Source: Gnetum montanum (taxonomy: Eukaryota > Streptophyta > Gnetopsida > Gnetales > Gnetaceae). From it: 64,000 bases of DNA. The translations under genes were made by a program, and so were the position numbers. The DNA lies in assembly GCA_015680685.1 (NCBI GenBank), contig MNCI01001960.1, forward strand, positions 120,763 through 184,762. Reading direction: 5' to 3'. The notes beneath the pieces are model-generated. The model had not been told where the DNA came from, ran no database searches, and saw only the letters and a program-made list of their open reading frames with translations. This document shows, piece by piece, positions 48,187 to 60,940 of this stretch (position 1 is the first letter of the stretch; each line of letters starts with the position of its first letter).

Positions 48187-48297
48187 TTTTGAAGCACTCT
48201 TGGAAAATCATCAAAGAAGCAAACGTCAAGTGGTACCTATTTAATAAAGTAACATGAAATAAAATTAGACAAGGTAATCATGTGGTGCAACATAGTT

Positions 48298-48790
48298 GCC
48301 AGTTTAAGATCTTAGCAAACCGCAACAATGCAAAATTACATTTTAATATTGCCAGTTTTAGGTTGTAGCATACCATCAATAGGTTTAAAATTTAAAGGAG
48401 ATTTTAATATTGCTAGTATAAGGTTGTAGCAGACCGTAACAATGTAATAATGTAAATTGAAGTTGATGTTGCAAATTTAAGGTCATAGCGAACCGTCATT
48501 AGGTCTAAAATGTAAAATGAATGCTAGAATTTCTAGTTTAAGATTATGGTGGACCATCACTGGGTCTAAAATGTAAAATGGATGCTAAAATTGCCAGTTT
48601 AAGGTCATGGTGGATTTTCACTAGGCCTAAAATGTAAAATGAATGCTAGAATTGCTAGTTCAAGGTCATGCTGGACCGTCACTAGGCTACATTATAAGTT
48701 AAAATTGCTAGTTTAAGGTCTTGGTAGATCATAACTAGGCTACATTATAAGTTAAAATTGGTAGTTTAAGGTCTTGGTGGACCATAACCA
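48298..48790. repeat. Module-border repeat array of element C (pol start side)
   Basis: About nine units with the core CCAGTTTAAGGTCATGGTGG followed by ACC, spaced about 50-65 bp; the spacers (CTAGGTCTAAAATGTAAAATG) are themselves repeated. Confidence 0.85.
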
Positions 48791-48935
48791 TGCAAAATTT
48801 GTAAAGATGAAGTGAAAATTTTGGTGGCCTTGTTTGCTACACTGCAGCCGAGTGCTACGCTATAGTAGTGCTATGCTGCAAGGGTGTTCCGTGTTATTTA
48901 GGACATGAAAGTGATAGTTGTTTTTACTGTGTTGG

Positions 48936-48945
48936 CTATAAATAG
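48936..48945 (+). promoter_or_regulatory. TATA box of the antisense gene in C
   Basis: CTATAAATAG, 142 bp before the ATG at 49078; identical to the box in A. Confidence 0.6.
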
Positions 48946-49077
48946 GGGATTACCCCCTAGTAAACTTGTCATTTTCATTGTCAGAGCCAACACCCAAAGC
49001 GTAGTGCGCTTGAGCTAAGAGAGAGAGCATAACAGGCATAGTGTAGCAGTTGATACAACTGATTTGTGGGCAAGGTA

Positions 49078-52000
49078 ATGGCACACAAAAACAAATGTAG
49101 GCATCAGGTGCCTGCCAAGGTGGACGAAGTGAAGCATACCCTAGGATGCCTCTCCAAGGCACGCGTTGAGGAAAGGCTAGAGGGTCCATGCACTCAGTAA
49201 GTGTTATGCTACCCTTGTTTTCTTTGTGTGATTTATCAAGTTAGATTGCTATTTTCATCACTATTTTGATTGTCTTGGTCATCATTGTGGGTACGCGGTG
49301 ATTGTTGTTATTGCTTTTGTTGTCATTTTGGCCACTGAGCTATGGCTGCTGCCAGTTTGGCCGCAATGGCCATGGCGGTTTCTATGCTATGGCTATGCAA
49401 GGTACCACCTTGGCCACCATTGTCAGGAATGGTCACTACACTATCAAAGGGGTTTGGATGGTTTTGGGTAGTGTAGTGCATGCTAGGTATAGTGTACCAC
49501 CCTTAGATAGGATTTTTTTTACGAAGTTTTGGGACAATGTAGCATATGCCTAGCGTAGCATAGCATGAGGAAAGGGGGAGTTTATTATGTCTGTATTTTA
49601 CCTAGCTATGTTTCATGTGATGGGGCAGGGTCAGGACAATGGGAACGTTGTGTGTATTTCTCCTAAGCCACGTTGTTTTGACATTGTAACTGTTACTGTG
49701 TTGCGGTTTTGGTTCCTATTATGCTACACTGCCCTAGCTATCAAGGTTGTTATGCAGCTACCCAGCAAACTTGCTACATTGCTACACTATTGATACTATT
49801 ACTCTGCTATGCTTGTTAGTGTTTTACTATGCTTAGCACTTTACTATTGCTTACACGGGGTGTGGGCGTCCTGCTATGTTGCACATACTATAGCCGTTGC
49901 CCTTGCAAAGTGCAATTGTTATGCTACACTATATAGGGTACACCTGATACACTATGCTATATAGGGCATAGGTGCTATGCTACACTACGTGTGACACTTT
50001 GCTATGCTTCATGCAATGTTTAATTTTGTTTTACCAAGGACTTATGGTTTCACGCCTAAGGAAAAAACTGTATAGCAAGGGTTATGCTACGCTACTTGGT
50101 AATCGTCACTTGAATGTTGCACTAACGCTTTCTTGTTGTATTGCATAGGGTCATTTTAAAACTTTTCCTAGTCGTCCTTGAGCTGGTATGAGTCCTATGC
50201 TACCGTAGTGAAGCCATGACCAACATCCCCCCCCACTCACGCATGGGTAGGGCACCAAGCGGTCTAGTTTTGAGAGGGTGCATGGGACTTCCTAGAGTTT
50301 CTTCTTCACCATTTTAGTGTGATCATGTGGTCACACTTATCGGCCAAAACAATCGATGTACTTACTAAAATGTTGTTTCCTGAGGAAAATCGGGGCATTC
50401 TAAAGTTTATGGTAGATGGATTGATCGAAGGTGAAGGGGTAGAAGGCTCCAACTAGTGCCCAAGAGGCTTGAGGTATTTAAGTTGGATCTGGGACATGCC
50501 CAAATTCAAATGCTACCATCTATACAACACATTTTACATTGGCTGTCACATGGGCACCTACTTCCAAAACCTACCTAGAACCATTTATTATGCTAGTGTT
50601 TTAAACATGTTGTATCATTTACTTTGAGCTAGTCAAAATGTTTACTATATTTTGCATGTTTCCAGGTTTTATATTGATAAGGACGGTCTTCATGGTGACG
50701 CAGATACATTAGCGTTGGCCCAAATAGCTTTGCAAGAGTTCTCCTCTACTAGGAACATGCTTGCCAATGTTATAGAACAACTTGGGATTGATTTCAAAAC
50801 GTATCCAAGTATTCCAAGTTTTATGAAAAATGTGAAGACGTTGGCTGGTTGGATAGTGAATGGGCATCTTGTCGACCACACTACTGTAGAATATGTTCTG
50901 GTGGAAATTCCACCATTTCCTATGCCATTTAAACATGATATGTTAAATCTTGCATTTTTTATGTGATCAAGTCATGATTTTCTTTTTCTTTTGCTAATTT
51001 TTTTGTTGCTAACTATTGTAGTAGCCAGCGAATCCCAAAAGGTTACAGTGATCACCTCTGGACATGATGAGACCAACCTTTTCTTTAAGTACAGAGAGCT
51101 GGATGAGACTCAGAATTGGCTTTGTAATGGGGCCCCAACGACCTTGGTTCATAATGTTCAGGAGGCTATGCTCATGGATTTTTTCCTAGCTATAAATCCA
51201 ACTGTCGCATTTGCCAAAATGCTCTCCATAGTTGACTCCTTTTTTGAAAAGGCTAACCGCTTCTACACATGGGTTCACAATGTGTGAGTGGTGTTTGAGA
51301 TAAATGACAAATATTTTGTAGACCTTTTCAGTGTCCCCTCTAATGGCCTACCTATAGGGGAAAAGAGTAGCAAGGATGTCAACCATTAGGGGGACATAAA
51401 GGAATGGTTGGGGACTAGCAAGGATCAAAAGGGAATTTATATCCATAAGGTCAAGCTAGCAGTGGCCCAAATAGTTTACCCTATCTTCCATGATTATGCC
51501 TTCCCTAAGCCACTCTCCCAAGGAAAAATCCTTGGAGTAGAGCAGGCCTGGATCATGTGGGACATTATGGAAGAAGGAACCTGCTACAATTGGGTCAAGT
51601 ACCTCTTGGAAGGCTTGCAAGCTGAAATGGTCAAACTTCATGAGAAGCTTGATTCCCATTTGAACATGAATTATTCCTTCTTCATAACTTGCTTGAAAAA
51701 AATTTTGAAATTTTTGGTGGTATGTGAGAACAATGCTTGGGTGCAACAAGATTGCACCTAGATATCCAAACCATGGATTTTCCAAGTTTTCCATACCACC
51801 TGATCTCAATATCCCTCAGAGGCTATTCAGAACTCACTTTCAATAACAACGAGGGATCAGGTGAGGCGTACCTTTTGTGCCCCAAACAACATTGGAGAGG
51901 CACCTCCCATTAACATAGGCAATGTGTTAATGGGGACACACCTCATTACAAAAATCGTGAAAATGAGGCTACAACACAAAAAGTCTCATCCTACGAAAGA

Positions 52001-53689
52001 ACCTCCTTGTACTAATGAAGAGAGGAGGAGAAAGTTAAGGATCAAGGTATGTAAAGTACATTGGTAAGTGTGCTTAACTATATGATTAGTGTAGCATCCA
52101 TTTTATGTTGGATTATTCTGCTTATTTTGAACATGTCAGAACAGGAAGAAGAAGAGGTTTTGGCCCTTGAAGCAAGGGCCCTCACTGAAGAGGAAGAAGA
52201 GGCCCTAGCTATAGAAGAAGAGGCCCTTACTATAGAGGAAGAGGCCCCTACTGCCAATGATCCTTTTGTGGAATGTGCTTCAGTACTTGATGGGCACATG
52301 ACTATTGAGGATGACACCACACTTTTATGTTAGTTAGAAGGGGAAGGATTGTAATTTGATGTTGGTGAGTTTGATCACTTGCTTGAAAGTATGTCAATGG
52401 ATGATCCCCCTGCTATCACCCCTGAGGGTTTGCTAGGTAGGAGCTTTGCACTATTGTTTATGTTATTGTTTTCAGCTTCATTATTGTCTTCTCCATCATT
52501 GCTAACATGTTTTATTATGCAGTGGACACCACTATTAATGCCCCTAACCATTCTTCCTCAATCTACCTCTAACCATGGACCAAGACCCTCAATAAATTCA
52601 CTTTTATAGAGGGGGTGGTCAATGACATGATCAATTGCCTAAGGTATATTGATCCTATGATAGGTATGTTGAAGTTACTGCATTAGGCTCTCTAAGTTGT
52701 TTGCATTTTTTTTGCTATGGCACTATGACTAATGCTTTTTCACATGTGATTGATAGCTTCTCATCTCAAGTGGGATCCTAGGAAAGCCATTGAGGTTGAC
52801 ACTATGCCTGAACTTCCTCTAGAGGTAGTTAAGATGCCTCATCATATATACAGGAAAATAAGTAAATGTGTATTGTACTCAGAACACTTCTTGTGGGAGT
52901 GTAGGCATGTCAATGAGGACCTCTAAAAGAGGGTTCAAAAACTTGAGAAAGAGAAGACTAGCCAAGCCGCTAAGTTGGAGGACCTTCAATTCAGAAATGA
53001 ATTTCTTTTGTCTTGTGACACTCATGATGGTAGTTGGCGTATGACTGTTATTGACTATGCAAGATATTGTATAGCCCTATAGAGTAAGAATGAGGCCACT
53101 CACGAGATTATTGAACAACACATGTAGATGGACCTTTTGGCCCAAAAGAACCAAGATTGGAAGGATTATAGCACAAAGCTATATGAATGGGGGTAGGTAG
53201 AAAAGAACCATAAGCATATGTATAAAATGAAATGTGCCACCTATCGTAAATAATATTAGGATACTTTTTTTTAAGTTGCATACCCATAAGCTATTCCTCA
53301 ATGTCATTGGCACTACTAGGGCCTATGAAAAGTTCATGCAACAGGTGGTGGTTAGTGAGTCTCCTGAAAGAGAAATGAACTTGCCTTCTAGGGAGACCAC
53401 CACTGCCACCTTTTCTCTAGGGCCACCCAGATGGACAACTGTGGAGAAAGGGAAAGTTTTGGTAATCACTAATCTAGGGAAGGAAAATTGGGCCAACCTT
53501 ACTAAGGAGGAGATCCTACAACGTATAGTGGGTGGCATAGATAGGATACCCTATGAAATGGATGTGAGGCCATCTCAGGTTAGTCACTCTTTATTGCATC
53601 ATAGTTTATTTTATGCAAGCTTTGTTTTTTATTTTTAACTTATTGTTTTATTTTTTTATCTTGCATAGGATCCAAATGGAGAGGCATGA
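49078..53689 (+). pseudogene. Antisense eight-exon gene carried by element C
   Basis: Exons 49078-49196, 50149-about 50598, 50666-50937, 51022-52046, 52140-52436, 52523-52663, 52757-53578, 53669-53689. Exon 1 (MAHKNKC..., AKVDEV) matches B (AKIDEV) and joins exon 2 in the same phase (2). The HAD-like exon 2 reads LKLFLVVLELV, then after stops EGAWDFLEFLLHHFSVIMWS and YFQNLPRTIYYAS. Exon 3 (RFYIDKDGLHGDADTLALA) is open. Exon 4 has KYFVDLFSVPSNGLPIGE and two long open pieces. Exon 5 is an acidic repeat (EEEALAIEEEALTIEEEA). Exon 6 has FIEGVVNDMINCL. Exon 7 is a coiled coil with RWTTVEKGKVLVI. The donors of introns 2 and 3 are lost, and stops fall in exons 2, 4, 5, 6 and 7. Intron 1 (49197-50148) is rich in GCTACACTA-type words. 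Confidence 0.75.
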
Positions 53690-53884
53690 CCCATTTGAAT
53701 AGGAAATGGGGATGTTGATGAGGATTTATAGTGTGGCAGCAAAAAGAATTTTTTTTTTCAATTGGATTCAAATTTTTGCAAACATTATTGTATGGACTAA
53801 AATTGAATGAAAAATATAGTGTGAAACAATTATTTTATTTCAATTAATCTATTATTTATTTTATTTTTTATGAATGTCTTTAGG

Positions 53885-53985
53885 CCCCTTGTTTTAGTTT
53901 TAGTTTTAGGCCATTTCGGGCCTATTGCAATAGTTTAAGGCCATTTCGGGCCATCGCAATAGTTTAAGGCCATTTTGGGCCATGT
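53885..53985. repeat. Module-border repeat array of element C (protease side)
   Basis: Three close copies of AGTTTAAGGCCATTTCGGGC followed by C, the best conserved of all the arrays. After it, 53990-54250 is an A-rich stretch with repeated AATGAACATGATG-like words and no coding signal. Confidence 0.85.
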
Positions 53986-54254
53986 GGTAGATAATTAATG
54001 TAAGGAAAAACCCTGATGTAAATGATGGAAATAATGTAAACAGTAAACATGATGAAAATGAAAATTGTAGATATGATGCAAACAATTAAAACAATGTAAA
54101 CAGTGATCATGATGCTAAAAAATGAACATAATGCAAACAATGAACGTGATGTTAAAAATGAACTTAATGCAAACAGTGAACATGGTGCTAAAATTAAGAC
54201 AAAAGGAGATAAAAAATGTTAAATCCAAGCCTTTATATAATTGAATTAGAGGTA

Positions 54255-57200
54255 ATCTCTAATTACATAGTTGTTTCCTAACCCATCATGGGCTAGGCGA
54301 AGCATATGGCTGAGTGGCTTTGTTGTAGTATTCTTCTATGTCATTATCTACTGTTTGATAAGGCAACTTAGCCCACATAGTTTCTTTATCTAAGTTGGCA
54401 TTTTTGGTTAGCTCATTAGTCAAACAAGGGGTTTTAGCATTAATAGACACTTTGTTCTTAGAGATTACTATCTCCAAACCCTACTCCATGTCAACATTGT
54501 TTATGGCTTGGGTAGCCACTTCGTCATCGTAGATCATCACTTTCCCGCCCACGTAGGTAGGTGGATCTCTTGATGTATTGGTGAAAAGATGGCTCTTAAT
54601 TAGGCTAACCATGACCTCCACAAGATCAGGTTGAACCTGGGCATCTCTTCCACCACAATGAACATCATGCTTGTGGAGAATTGGTCCCTTGCCACAAAGT
54701 TAATGTGAACAGTTCTCTTTACCACCACATGCATCCTATTGAATGATTTTAGGCAAGACGTTATTATGGTCTTGATTTGATCAACCAAGCCCAATTTGTC
54801 CATTATAGAAAATGGAATGACATTGGTAGCAGCCCCATCATCAACGTGTACCCTTCAAATCTTGTACTGGGCGACCTAAATTGTGATGAACACGGGTGTC
54901 ATTGTCACCTTACCCTTTTCAGGGTCATCCTTAATGGACTGATCATGAAATGTTAATTCAGCTAGCCATGGTTCTTCAGCCATAGAGGGAAGCATGATAG
55001 CATGGATTTCTTTCTCTTCATCTAGCATGTTTTCTTCAACCAGGATAGATGCTAACATGTGAACCATGGTCTCACGATGCACTGTGGAAGTCATTATCAA
55101 GTCATATAGGCTTAAAGTTGTGTTTTTCTGCTTTAGGGAATGTTTGACTTGTGTAAGGGAGTTGAGAAAATATTTCCCACCATCTTGTTGTTTGCTAACC
55201 CTTTCCTCCTCTATTTGTCTTAGAAGATGAATCTCCCAAGGGGGAGTGGTTTTGGGCTGGTTGACTAGCTTTTTTGGCTCAACGGGCATCGATTGTGTAT
55301 GTACGCTACCACCAATAGTTGATGATGGAGAGGTCATAAGGACTGTAGATAAGGGGATAGGCTTAGGGGGACCTAGTGTAGTGAGTTCCCTAGCCATCTT
55401 ATCTACCAAACGCTCTTCATGCTTTTTTAGATGAGGAGGCTATGGTGCAGATTTTGTTGCTTGGATTTGGGTGGTAGAGGTGCTTGGATGTTTTGGCACC
55501 TTAATGAAAAATGGTGCCTATTGTGTTGGTGCAAGAAGTGGTGCAACTCTAAGCACAAATGGCAAGGTAGATTTCTGATGAAGAACTTTAAGGACAAATG
55601 GGGTTTACAATGTTGTTTTTGTTGTTGTTGGAATTTCTGTGTTATGAGGAGGCACACACATCAAAAATGGTTGTTGTGGTGATTCTGGATTAATGTCAAT
55701 GCCAATAATGTTGATGGTGTACCTTGCATTGTTAGCATTCTGGGGGTCTTTGTAAACATTCATTGATTGGTTTTTAGGGTAGAAGGGACTACTCTCATCC
55801 AGGACCAACTTGCCCTAATTAATCATGTATTAGATATTGTCTTTCAATGCTAAACAATAGTTCATATCATGACCACACAGTTGGTGTTTGTCATAGAAAC
55901 ATTCTAGCCTAAAATTCTTAGGCACTAGAAGTTCATTGGGTCTAGCCAAGGAGGGGTTTCACAGAACTTCAGAGTACCTCTAACGGAATTTGATTACCTT
56001 CTTTGACATCTGTTTATGTTGTATACACTCGGCTTCCAACAATTGCTTCAAAAGTTTCATAGGCTTAATGGGTAAGGGGGTATACTTAGAGTTATCCTTG
56101 CATTCAAATTTGGGCCTCAGCTAGGTTGGCACCACAGGTGTTGATGTTGAGGACTGTCCTGTATTACTAGAGCTAGGTGTGGCATTAGCTAGAGTGTTGG
56201 GTGCTATTGCAGCCTTTTGTTGTTGCTATTGTCAAGCTCAGTTTCTTTAACCATAGTAGCCATTGTTGTTGCTGTGGCCTTGCCATTTTCTTTTTCTTTT
56301 TTGATATGTGCATGTTTATAGGTGACATAGGCCAGGTCCTTACTGGCTTCAACCACATCTTGAATGATGTTGGTCTAAGCAAAGGCTTGATTGAGGGAAT
56401 GCAGGGCCAGGTAGTAGAGTTTAGACTTAATAAAGTCATTGACTATTCCCTTAAAGATAGCCAACAAGTGAGCCTCTATAATAGGTTCACATATCACATT
56501 TAAGGTAGTGCTCCATCACTGTATGAATCTCTACATAGATTCTAGTGGATCTTACTTAACACTCATGAGTTGGTCTAATGTGACCTCTGGTTTCAGTTTG
56601 TACTTGAAGTGGGTCATGCATTGGCTTAGCAGCTCTTCTAGGGTGGAAATGGAGGCACATGGGAGTGCATGTTACCAATCCAGAGCCTTGTCTATCAGAG
56701 ACATGGCAAAGACACAAGTGATAGTCTATGGCCATGGTTGCAATAATAGGGATTCAAACCTAAAGGTCACCAAATGTGCATTGGAATCACCCTTCCTGTT
56801 GTATTTTGTAAATTGGGGAAGTGGCACCCCAAGGTGCAAAGTAAGCATAGGAACAATAGGATTGATCGGGTCATCATGGTAGAAGTCCATGACTTGAACA
56901 GTCTTGGAGCTAGTGACTTAAGCCATTTGATCTCTTCGGTGAGGGTCTAGATGAGTTGGAAGGCTTGGTCCAGACCTAAGGATGTTGCAGATGATTACGG
57001 GGCTACCTGAGTAGCCATCATGGGTGATGCTATTGTAGCGATGGCTTGTTCCATGGGAGGTACTATTGGAGCCACTATAGCAAGTGGTGCTACCTGGGCA
57101 GTCCACCACCCAGTGGGTGGTGCTATTAGGGTGACAACTGTTGGTGGTGTCGTGGGGTTGGCTATGTGCCAGGTTGGCGAGGTAGCCCAAAACCCTATGT

Positions 57201-58073
57201 TTGGTTGCACCACCTGTGGGACTTGGTATGCTTGGGGTTGTGCGTAATGAAACATGTAAGAGGGTTGTGCAGTAGGGAGAGAAGCGGCTGGCATCCACCA
57301 CATAGTTGAGAGTGGGTTTGCTACAGGTGGTGGAACAGCTGTAGATGAGGGAGTAAGAGCGAAACTCACATGTGATTGTGACATAGGCACAGTGTTCATG
57401 TATGGTAGTGTAGCCATAACTGATGTTGGGTACAATGATAGAACAAATTGGGAATGGAGCATGACTAGAAACAAAGTTGAAGGGCCTATGTGTTGCTAAG
57501 TTGAAAACATGGGATGGATGCCCATTAATCAAGAAGGTGTGGGCTATGGTAGGGTTGTGGTGATAATGAAGAGGATAGAAGAGAAGAACAAGTTTTTCCA
57601 AAAAATAGCAATGGAAGGGGTAGCCATGGTGTAGACCTGGCCACCACCTTCGAAGTGGGAGTCCAAGTCTTCTTGCCCATCCTAAAATGCTTCATCATAG
57701 TGGGATGTTGTATCCCATTCCCTAGACCTACTCACTCACATCAGTTGGTTTAACACCATTGATACACTTCAGTCAACGAGATGATGACATCAAGAGCAAG
57801 GATGAACTCCTTCCCATTCCAATGGAGGAACTCGAAGTTACGTTTATCCTTGAGCTCCTGATGGTCTAAGGGTAGATTCACTTGGACCTTTGCATAGAGG
57901 AAATAATATCACTCTGTGTCTTGCACCAAATGCTTAGATGACATGTGCCATAGCCTAAGGGATTGTTGTTGTACCAGGACTAGGCTAGGTGGTTGCTCAG
58001 TACCTATCACATGTTAGATAGAGTAAGGTACCTCTAGGTCTGAGGTGGGAACTACTGTGGTAACAGGATTCAT
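54255..58073 (-). pseudogene. gag-protease relic of element C
   Basis: ATG at 58073-58071 (MNPVTTVV). The N-terminal segment aligns with B. The Gag core lies at about 56880-56190, a basic linker and knuckle remnant at about 56190-55600, and the protease at about 54930-54600 with VHVDDGAATNV and FNLILWRSWLA. The tail (54477-54286) reads WAKLPY, matching A and B. Many stops. Confidence 0.82.
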
Positions 58074-58495
58074 TTTTGGTTATGAAATTGGTGGGAATAG
58101 GAAGGGTATGCATGAGGAGCTACAAGTAGCACGTTGTTATGCTAAGCAGGTATAGTGAAAGATGTAGGAGAGGAGGCTGAAACTAGGTAGGCTGGGAAGT
58201 GTCAGAAGCTAGCTTCCTTCACTGTTACACTTGCTACACTGAGCAGGGCTGCTACATTGGGAGGTTCGCTACACCACATGAGACGTAGATAGTGTAGCGT
58301 AGTCAACAATGTGAATGTGGTACAGTAAGTAGTTGGAGCCTTTCATCCTACAGGGTTCTAGCGGAATCGTTGTTGCAACTAGTCTGCACCATTCGATGCA
58401 TAGACAACCACAAAAGTGTCACAACTATGCTAGTAGGTAATGGGTATAGAGGGCATGCAGGATTACCTATGATACACAAAAAGGGCACAAAAGCA

Positions 58496-58511
58496 CCTCC
58501 TTCTAGCACCA
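58496..58511 (-). promoter_or_regulatory. Primer binding site of element C
   Basis: Minus strand TGGTGCTAGAAGGAGG, 6 bp inside the LTR. The tRNA-like match seen in B does not extend past these 16 bases here. The leader up to gag (58074-58495) holds GCTACACTG/GTAGCGTAG words. Confidence 0.7.
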
Positions 58512-58517
58512 AAAAAT

Positions 58518-60735
58518 TGTAGCAAACGAAAACATTAGTGGCTAGAACACTAAGAGGTCACAAGGCATACAGCCTAAACCTAGATCTGTGCAAGGGCTGA
58601 GCTAGAAAAAAATGGAAATAGTGTGCCTTGAATGATCTAGTCAATCAGATAGGGACTTAATCAATGTATAATAACCTTTCATAAATGTATTTTTAAAGAT
58701 GTTAGGTATAACTTAAGCAATAAGAGACAAATGTAAATTGATAGAGAATAATGCAAAATCTGATAATAGCAAAATGAAATGAAATAGGCTTGGATGAGAA
58801 AGTGCACCACCCCAAGATAGGGGGATTTGATCTCTGTTTGGCTGAAAGGTGTACAATTAAGGTGCAATGTGGAGAAGCATAGCTTATAATGAAGTGGTAT
58901 GGTTACAGCTCCTTAGAATACTATCAATAGCTTGCTAACAAGAACTATCTGCTTACTTGTCTCCTTACCAAAGCTAATCACCAGAAAGCCAAAATGCCAA
59001 AATGCCAAATGCCAATCTTTGAATCCAACTACCAAAAGGTGATTCTCAAAGCCAACAATGTCAAAAGCCAATCCTTTGAATGTTGTTCATTGAGGTATTT
59101 ATAAAGTTAGATGTGGGAGAGAAACATGGTTTGGATGCCACATGTCCTAGGTCCCACAGAGTGCAAACATGACTATGCCATGCTATTGTGTGATGCTAAA
59201 TGTAAAACCTATCATGCTTTGACCATACCATTCAAGCTGCATGTGCCAAAATCTAGTGAACTGCCATGTTTAGTATAAAGAATGCCAACAATGAATGCAA
59301 AGTGGAGCCTGTTCTCTAGGACTATGTCTTCCCTGCTCTTGTGAGTAGGGTCAAGTGTAGGGACAACTTTGAGGATAATCAAGGGGGGTCCAAATCAAAG
59401 CAAACTTGCTGATCCTTATTTGTTGAAGAAATGTCGAAGTAGGAATGAGCATTTTCAACAAGTTCTAAGGCTAACTGGAGATGCTTTTAAGCTTTCATGT
59501 GAGTGTTACGCTATTTATGCTACCTAGCGTATCATCATAGCATAAACACTCACATGCTACACTGTGCTACACTACATAGCATAGCTGCCAGTCTAAGAGG
59601 ATCCTTGCTGAAAGCTGACAATACCTATCTGAGACCTAGCCAGGCAAGCAACTAAAACCTTGTATTTCATGTTGAAAGGTCCTAGTACCTATAGAGTTCA
59701 TCCTTAGAAAACCTTTATGCTTTATGTCCTTGCTATGCTGTGCTACACTCTGTAGCGTAGCAGCCAATGTGACATGAATTCCTATTCAATCTGTAATGTT
59801 TTGTCCAAAAATTTTTCTTGGAACCTGAGGGTGAATTTGGATAGGTGCTCTCAAAGGTTTGAATGTGGCCAAGTGCAATCCCTTTGCTAGGAACCACTTG
59901 GTAGGGGACCTTTTTTCATTCTGACCCTGCTACACTATGTTACATTGTGTAACGTAGCATAGCGTAGAACCCAATTTGGCTGAAATTCTGACTTACTTAG
60001 CAAACACTTTTTCACAAAATGTCAATCATGCATGGTAGCAGAGAAAACTTGTTTGATGGTTAAAGTATGTACAAGTATGCTTACTCCATCAGAGGCATCT
60101 GAGTAGGAGTATTGTCAAAGTACATCCCTGCTATGCTGTGTTATGCTGCATAGTGTAGCATAGCGTAGCATCCAAATTGAAATGATTTTTATAAAACTTG
60201 CCATATTTTGCTGCATCATGTTGCTGATGCATCAAGGATGAAGTGGGGCATATATCCCGGAAGACTGAGTCATCATCAATCTGCTTCTTTGAAGCCTAAT
60301 CATTCTTCTCAAGGCCTACTATGCTGTACAGCGTAGCAAGTTCCTGTAGTTAGAAAATTTTTTGAACTATTTCACTCATCCTAAACACTTTTGGAAGCTC
60401 CTAGCATGATCCATGGGTAAACCATCAGCTGGGTCAGGTGTCAAGCTAAGAACATTAGAAGGTGTAGCAAGTCTATTAGCCTGAGCAATAGAAAATTTTC
60501 TGAACTGTATGATCTACTGCTAGTGCTTTTTCATGTAGGCTAGCCTCACAGCTGGGTGCCACGTTGACTGTGCTACAGAGGGTGGTAGGCAAACTTGGAA
60601 GTAACTCTATAGGAATTATGACTTCTAGGGTTCCATGTCCTTAGCAGAATCCATCGTGGCACCATGGTTGCAGGGATCCTTTCCCAAATTTCGGGACTGC
60701 TAAATCATGAGAGTCCCAAAATTTATGGTGTTTCA
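58518..60735 (-). repeat. 5' LTR of element C
   Basis: TGTAGCAAACG ... TGGTGTTTCA, 2218 bp. TATAAATA on the minus strand at 59103-59096. Several places carry inverted words such as CTACACTATGTTACATTGTG and TAGCGTAGCATAGCGTAG (59545-59590, 59745-59765, 59925-59965, 60125-60165, 60320-60335). Confidence 0.9.
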
Positions 60736-60740
60736 CCTCT

Positions 60741-60940
60741 TAACTTAACAAGTTATTTTCCATTACCTCTAAGAGTAGCACTAGTTTAGGATAGCATCAT
60801 ACACCTCACCCTAGACTAAACCATACATGACAAAGAAAATACTAGTCTAGGTGGGAAGACAACGAACTGTGATCAATGAGTAACTATCTAGATACCACAA
60901 CTAGCCCGTCTATGGATTTCGACTAGATCATGCATGAAAC
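60741..60940 (+). repeat. 3' LTR of element D, second piece (truncated)
   Basis: Continues the LTR after C (AACAAGTTATTTTCCATTACC...) and matches 20260-20453 of the 5' LTR up to CATGCATGAAAC. The final 46 or so bp (GGTTGAGTGTAGGGG...CATCA) are absent. Confidence 0.8.

Larger units (their letters stand above)
24821..60735 (-). mobile_element. Element C: complete Tat/Ogre-like retrotransposon, interrupted by B
   Basis: Minus-strand order: 5' LTR 60735-58518, primer binding site 58511-58496, gag-protease 58073-about 54255, antisense gene (plus strand) 49078-53689, pol 48186-44730, 3' LTR in two pieces (43392-42384 and 25113-24821). Perfect CCTCT duplications flank it. B entered its 3' LTR. Without B the element is about 18.6 kb. 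It is poorer in CpG and richer in stops than B, as expected of the older, host copy of a nested pair. Confidence 0.9.
19629..60940 (+). mobile_element. Element D: gag-only LTR element, split by nested elements C and B
   Basis: 5' LTR 19629-20499, primer binding site 20501-20518, gag 20902-about 22650, non-coding tract, purine tract, 3' LTR 24217-24820 continued at 60741-60940. C (with B inside) interrupts the 3' LTR. No protease, RT or integrase lies between gag and the purine tract, so D as seen would depend on a partner. Whether this is an old non-autonomous design or an internal deletion cannot be settled here. The last 50 or so bp of the 3' LTR are missing, so its target duplication cannot be checked. 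Confidence 0.8.
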
